A stretch of DNA of 64,000 nucleotides from Pomphorhynchus laevis (taxonomy: Eukaryota > Acanthocephala > Palaeacanthocephala > Echinorhynchida > Pomphorhynchidae): the NCBI GenBank assembly GCA_012934845.2, contig WNNJ02002393.1, positions 1-64,000 of the forward strand, given 5' to 3'. This document shows positions 61,575 to 64,000 of the stretch, piece after piece. A program made the translations under genes and the position numbers. How positions within the stretch are numbered: the first letter of the stretch is position 1; each line of letters opens with the position of its first letter. The notes under the pieces were generated by a model that did no database searches, had not been told where the DNA came from, and saw only the letters and a list, made by a program, of their open reading frames with translations.

Positions 61575-62060
61575 TTATTCTGTGATTGGATGCGTGCTTG
61601 TAGGAAAATACTCTACAGGCATGCCACAGCGAGAACGGGGCGATCTTAGACAAAGAGAAGAGGATCGAGCAATTGCAAACAATATTTTTTTCATCAGTGC
61701 CAAAATTTCGGAATATTGCTGTCTTGAGCGTTGCGCCTTAATCGCAGCTAGTGATTTCAGAAATAGTATCATCTCATCACCCATACCACCGACGTGGAGA
61801 AGATGAGAGGCACGAATCTTCTCCGTTTAAAACTAACAATGTGTCTCTGTATTTCGCATTTTTTCTTGCTTCATTGCTGGCAAACACGGATGCAGGGACA
61901 CCACAAGCATACGATTGAGCGTGAATATTAAAGATGGCGACGTCTAGAAACGTCCGCTCAAATCGATTGTTCTGAAGTTCGGAACATACAATGTCCAAAC
62001 GTGCACCTCTGTCGCGCGTAGTCGTCCGAGCTTCGAAATCAAATTCAGCTGGGACATCAG
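61575..62060 (-). pseudogene. RLE-LINE 6, endonuclease-end fragment
   Basis: The minus strand reads EFDFEARTTTRDRGARLDIV, RTFLDVAIF and ASNEARKNAKYRDTLLVL, and after a frameshift near 61,805 GMGDEMILFLKSLAAIKAQR and YSEILALMKKILFAIARSSS. These are the endonuclease and C-terminus of the RLE-LINE group. It is 5'-truncated near 62,060. Confidence 0.78.
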
Positions 62061-62425
62061 TAAATTATAATTGTAAATTATATCTTGCGCAAATAATAAT
62101 AAATAAATCTTGCATAAATAATTATCTTGCATATTATATGTAAATTAATCCTTGCTGAGATCCTAGAAAAAATAAATAATTCAATAATATATTTGTTCAT
62201 TCATATAATTAGCAGCATTCGAGGTTCTTTAGTGAAAAACTACAATGCGAAAATACATAAAATAAAGTTACTCTCAAGATATGCTCCTAAATATAATAGT
62301 CAAATCTCTCCAACTTAACTATCTAGCCAGTAATAAAATCGGCTGCTAATTGTACGATAAAATGCATTTATCATCGTTTTCTTATATTTTTCTCCATATA
62401 TAGATATATAAATATATATCTACGT
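62061..62425. other. AT-rich spacer, nothing recognised
   Basis: No ORF or repeat with clear relatives in the window. Confidence 0.4.
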
Positions 62426-62429
62426 ATTT

Positions 62430-63017
62430 AGTTGCCAATTACTATCTATATAATTAGTATGCTTATTATGTGTTTGGAACGATCCCCATGATCTATTAAA
62501 GTTTGTTATTTTACATATATATATTTATTTATTTTTTTCATATTTTCCTGCTGTATCAAAGATAAGATCAAACCTGTGAGGACAATATCGTGCCACAATC
62601 AGAAAAACTTTTGCTCACAGATGCAATAAAGTACAATTAAAAAGCATTAATTGCTAGTGGCAGCATGAAAAATAGTGATCCGGCTAGCGGATCACACAAG
62701 TAGGTAGGTTTCTAATAGATCGTTAGAATACGATCCCCTACCAAAAGTAATATACAGAAATGTATATCTACACCACTGGAATTACTACACCAATTACTAT
62801 CTATATCATTATTATGCATATTTTGTGTTTGGAACGATCCCCAAGATCTATTGAAGATCTGCATAGTTACTATTATTTTACATATATATATATTTATTTA
62901 TATTTTTCTCTGAATAGTAGCGTCCTACTGTATCAAAAATAGGATCACTACCTCTGAGGATAATATCGTGCCACAATCAGCAAAATTTCAGCTCACAGAT
63001 GCAATCAAGTACAATTT
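62430..63017 (+). repeat. Direct repeat of about 210-230 bp, two copies
   Basis: GTGTTTGGAACGATCCCCA occurs near 62,470 and 62,825, AATATCGTGCCACAATCAG near 62,583 and 62,963, and CTCACAGATGCAAT near 62,614 and 62,992. The copies span about 62,430-62,640 and 62,785-63,017 and differ by small insertions. Between them lies the small palindrome GATCCGGCTAGCGGATC. Confidence 0.7.
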
Positions 63018-63850
63018 ATTTACATATGCATATATTGTTCAGAGCGTTAAAACATTTAAAGGAAAATATTTTCTCTCGATGTTTAAACGCCGTGAACAAT
63101 TTAAGAGCACATCGAACGTATCATTGGGCAATATCCATATATATTTATTTGTTAAAACGTTCTGTCTTGTAGGGCACGCTGATGTAATTTGGGGATCATC
63201 CGATCAAAGCTTGTGATTAATGGGGACTAATTTTAACTATGCAGTAAGATCATGCGAAGTGATTTTATTGTAAAAGCATCTATGATGTCCAGCACTCGCT
63301 TATCAGATTTATATGTGCCGGTGTTGTTTCATTTTAATTTCATTTTCATTCAAATTTAAAAATACTATTTTCAACTAAAATAAATAATATTTTTAACTAA
63401 AATTTTATAGTAAATATAAAATCTAACAATATCGTTCACTATATATTAGTAGATGATAGCTAAACAACTTATGCAAAAAAATCAATTTTTATACCAAATG
63501 ATTTTCTAATTTCATGCATGTTGTCTTAAATGCGTCGTGTATATTGCTGATTTCTTTGTTATAATAGTCAATGTTTTTCGAATTGCTAAAAGCAAGTGAT
63601 TAATAATTTTTAATAAAGCGAATAAAAAACTGTTAAAAATAATTAGAAGTAAAAATGTTAGTATATTCAGCTTTATTCATTTATATAAATTGCAAAATTT
63701 TCATAAAAAATTAAATAGCTACTTAATATTCGATTTATTTTTAAAATAAAACGACCTGGTAACAAGTATTATAGTAATTTAATTATTATATTTCCTTAAA
63801 TAAAGAATATAAAAGAAAATTATTTTCTCAATAAAAATATTTTTATATTT
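63018..63850. other. AT-rich region with one weak ORF
   Basis: The frame 62,968-63,216 (82 codons; AKFQLTDAIKYNLFTYAYIV, KRREQFKSTSNVS) overlaps the second repeat copy and resembles nothing I know; it is probably spurious. The rest, to 63,850, is very AT-rich and holds no feature I can support. Confidence 0.35.
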
Positions 63851-64000
63851 CCTTCAAGAAACACGTCATTAGCCTGTATTTGGCCTGCTGCTATGTTGTG
63901 TCGAGCAATAGTGGCCGAAATCTGATAGCATAGTAGTTCCTCCTGATGATTTCTAATCCGTATTCTGATACATTATTATTAGTCAATTAATAAAAATTGA
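63851..64000 (+). mobile_element. Naiad copy D, divergent tail, cut by the window edge
   Basis: Matches the Naiad 3' UTR (CATTAGCCTGTATTTGGCC, GATAGCATAGTAGTTCCTCC, TTAGTCAATTAATAAAAATT) with many differences from copies A-C, so it is an older copy or another subfamily. It contains a version of the ribozyme-like block. Confidence 0.75.
63882..63949 (+). ncRNA. Candidate strand-permuted hammerhead ribozyme, divergent Naiad copy D
   Basis: CTGATGA, GAAA and a cleavage triplet (here GTC) are all retained although the rest has diverged. Stem II is reduced to GGCC/GGCC. The stem III extension CTGCTATG/CATAGTAG keeps pairing through a G-U. Stem I keeps three pairs next to the core. Stem III has one C-U mismatch. 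Retention of the core in a divergent copy argues for selection on this structure at some time. Confidence 0.45.

Noticed and set aside
62650-62760. tRNA or SINE head
   Set aside because: No convincing A and B boxes or cloverleaf could be drawn around the small palindrome.

Overview
The window is repeat-dominated, AT-rich nuclear DNA from an invertebrate animal; I cannot name the species. Evidence for a metazoan: a small nuclear gene for respiratory complex III subunit 9 (UQCR10-like, 38,121-38,369, minus), a ubiquilin-like coding segment (about 24,880-26,025), and a great variety of metazoan non-LTR retrotransposons and Penelope-like elements (PLEs). Almost everything else is mobile DNA in various stages of decay. 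No tRNA, rRNA or CRISPR array was seen.

Layout. 1-840: 3' end of a CR1/L2-like LINE (family A). 841-8,910: head-to-tail minus-strand cluster of retrotransposons that carry an N-terminal CXC-type cysteine motif, a reverse transcriptase (RT) and a C-terminal restriction-like endonuclease (called RLE-LINEs here). Two are uninterrupted (1,003 and 988 codons); two are 5'-truncated. 8,940-10,296: PLE fragment and LINE-B 3' end. 10,297-13,231: a Naiad-type PLE with the GIY-YIG endonuclease upstream of the RT. 13,232-16,625: a fourth RLE-LINE. 16,626-17,243: second Naiad copy. 17,487-18,290: three 258-bp tandem units. 18,575-19,660: LINE fragment. 19,640-23,750: two more RLE-LINEs. 23,840-26,340: hairpins, repeats and a TIR-bounded element that contains the ubiquilin-like segment. 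26,460-29,935: near-full LINE-A. 30,480-37,555: LINE-B and LINE-C. 38,121-38,369: UQCR10-like gene. 38,800-46,150: LINE-B, LINE-D and a canonical PLE (RT followed by GIY-YIG). 46,240-50,175: a broken Ty3/gypsy-like fossil split by a LINE-B insertion. 50,176-53,760: LINE-E split by a LINE-C insertion. 54,300-55,830: PLE relics. 56,772-59,815: RTE-like LINE. 59,960-64,000: two Naiad tails, an RLE-LINE tail, a short unrecognised ORF and AT-rich repeats.

Most notable result. The 258-bp tandem units and the tails of all four Naiad copies contain every invariant hammerhead-ribozyme segment (CTGATGA, GAAA and a GUC/GUA cleavage triplet), each flanked by strands that can form stems I, II and III. The strands occur in a cyclic order that none of the three known hammerhead connectivities (types I-III) has, so all three stems cross each other. 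Naiads are reported to lack canonical hammerheads, so a rewired hammerhead shared by a Naiad and a nearby satellite would be new. This rests on pairing read by eye and has not been tested by folding software or experiment.

How the parts relate. The RLE-LINEs repeatedly sit with the 5' end of one copy against the 3' tail of another, which suggests targeting of tail-like A/ATT-rich DNA or tandem copying. LINE-B and LINE-C are sister families that share a 3'-terminal hairpin with compensatory changes. The two LINE-A copies differ at about five positions in 740, so that family was active recently. Host coding content appears limited to UQCR10, perhaps the ubiquilin segment, and one or two short unassigned ORFs.
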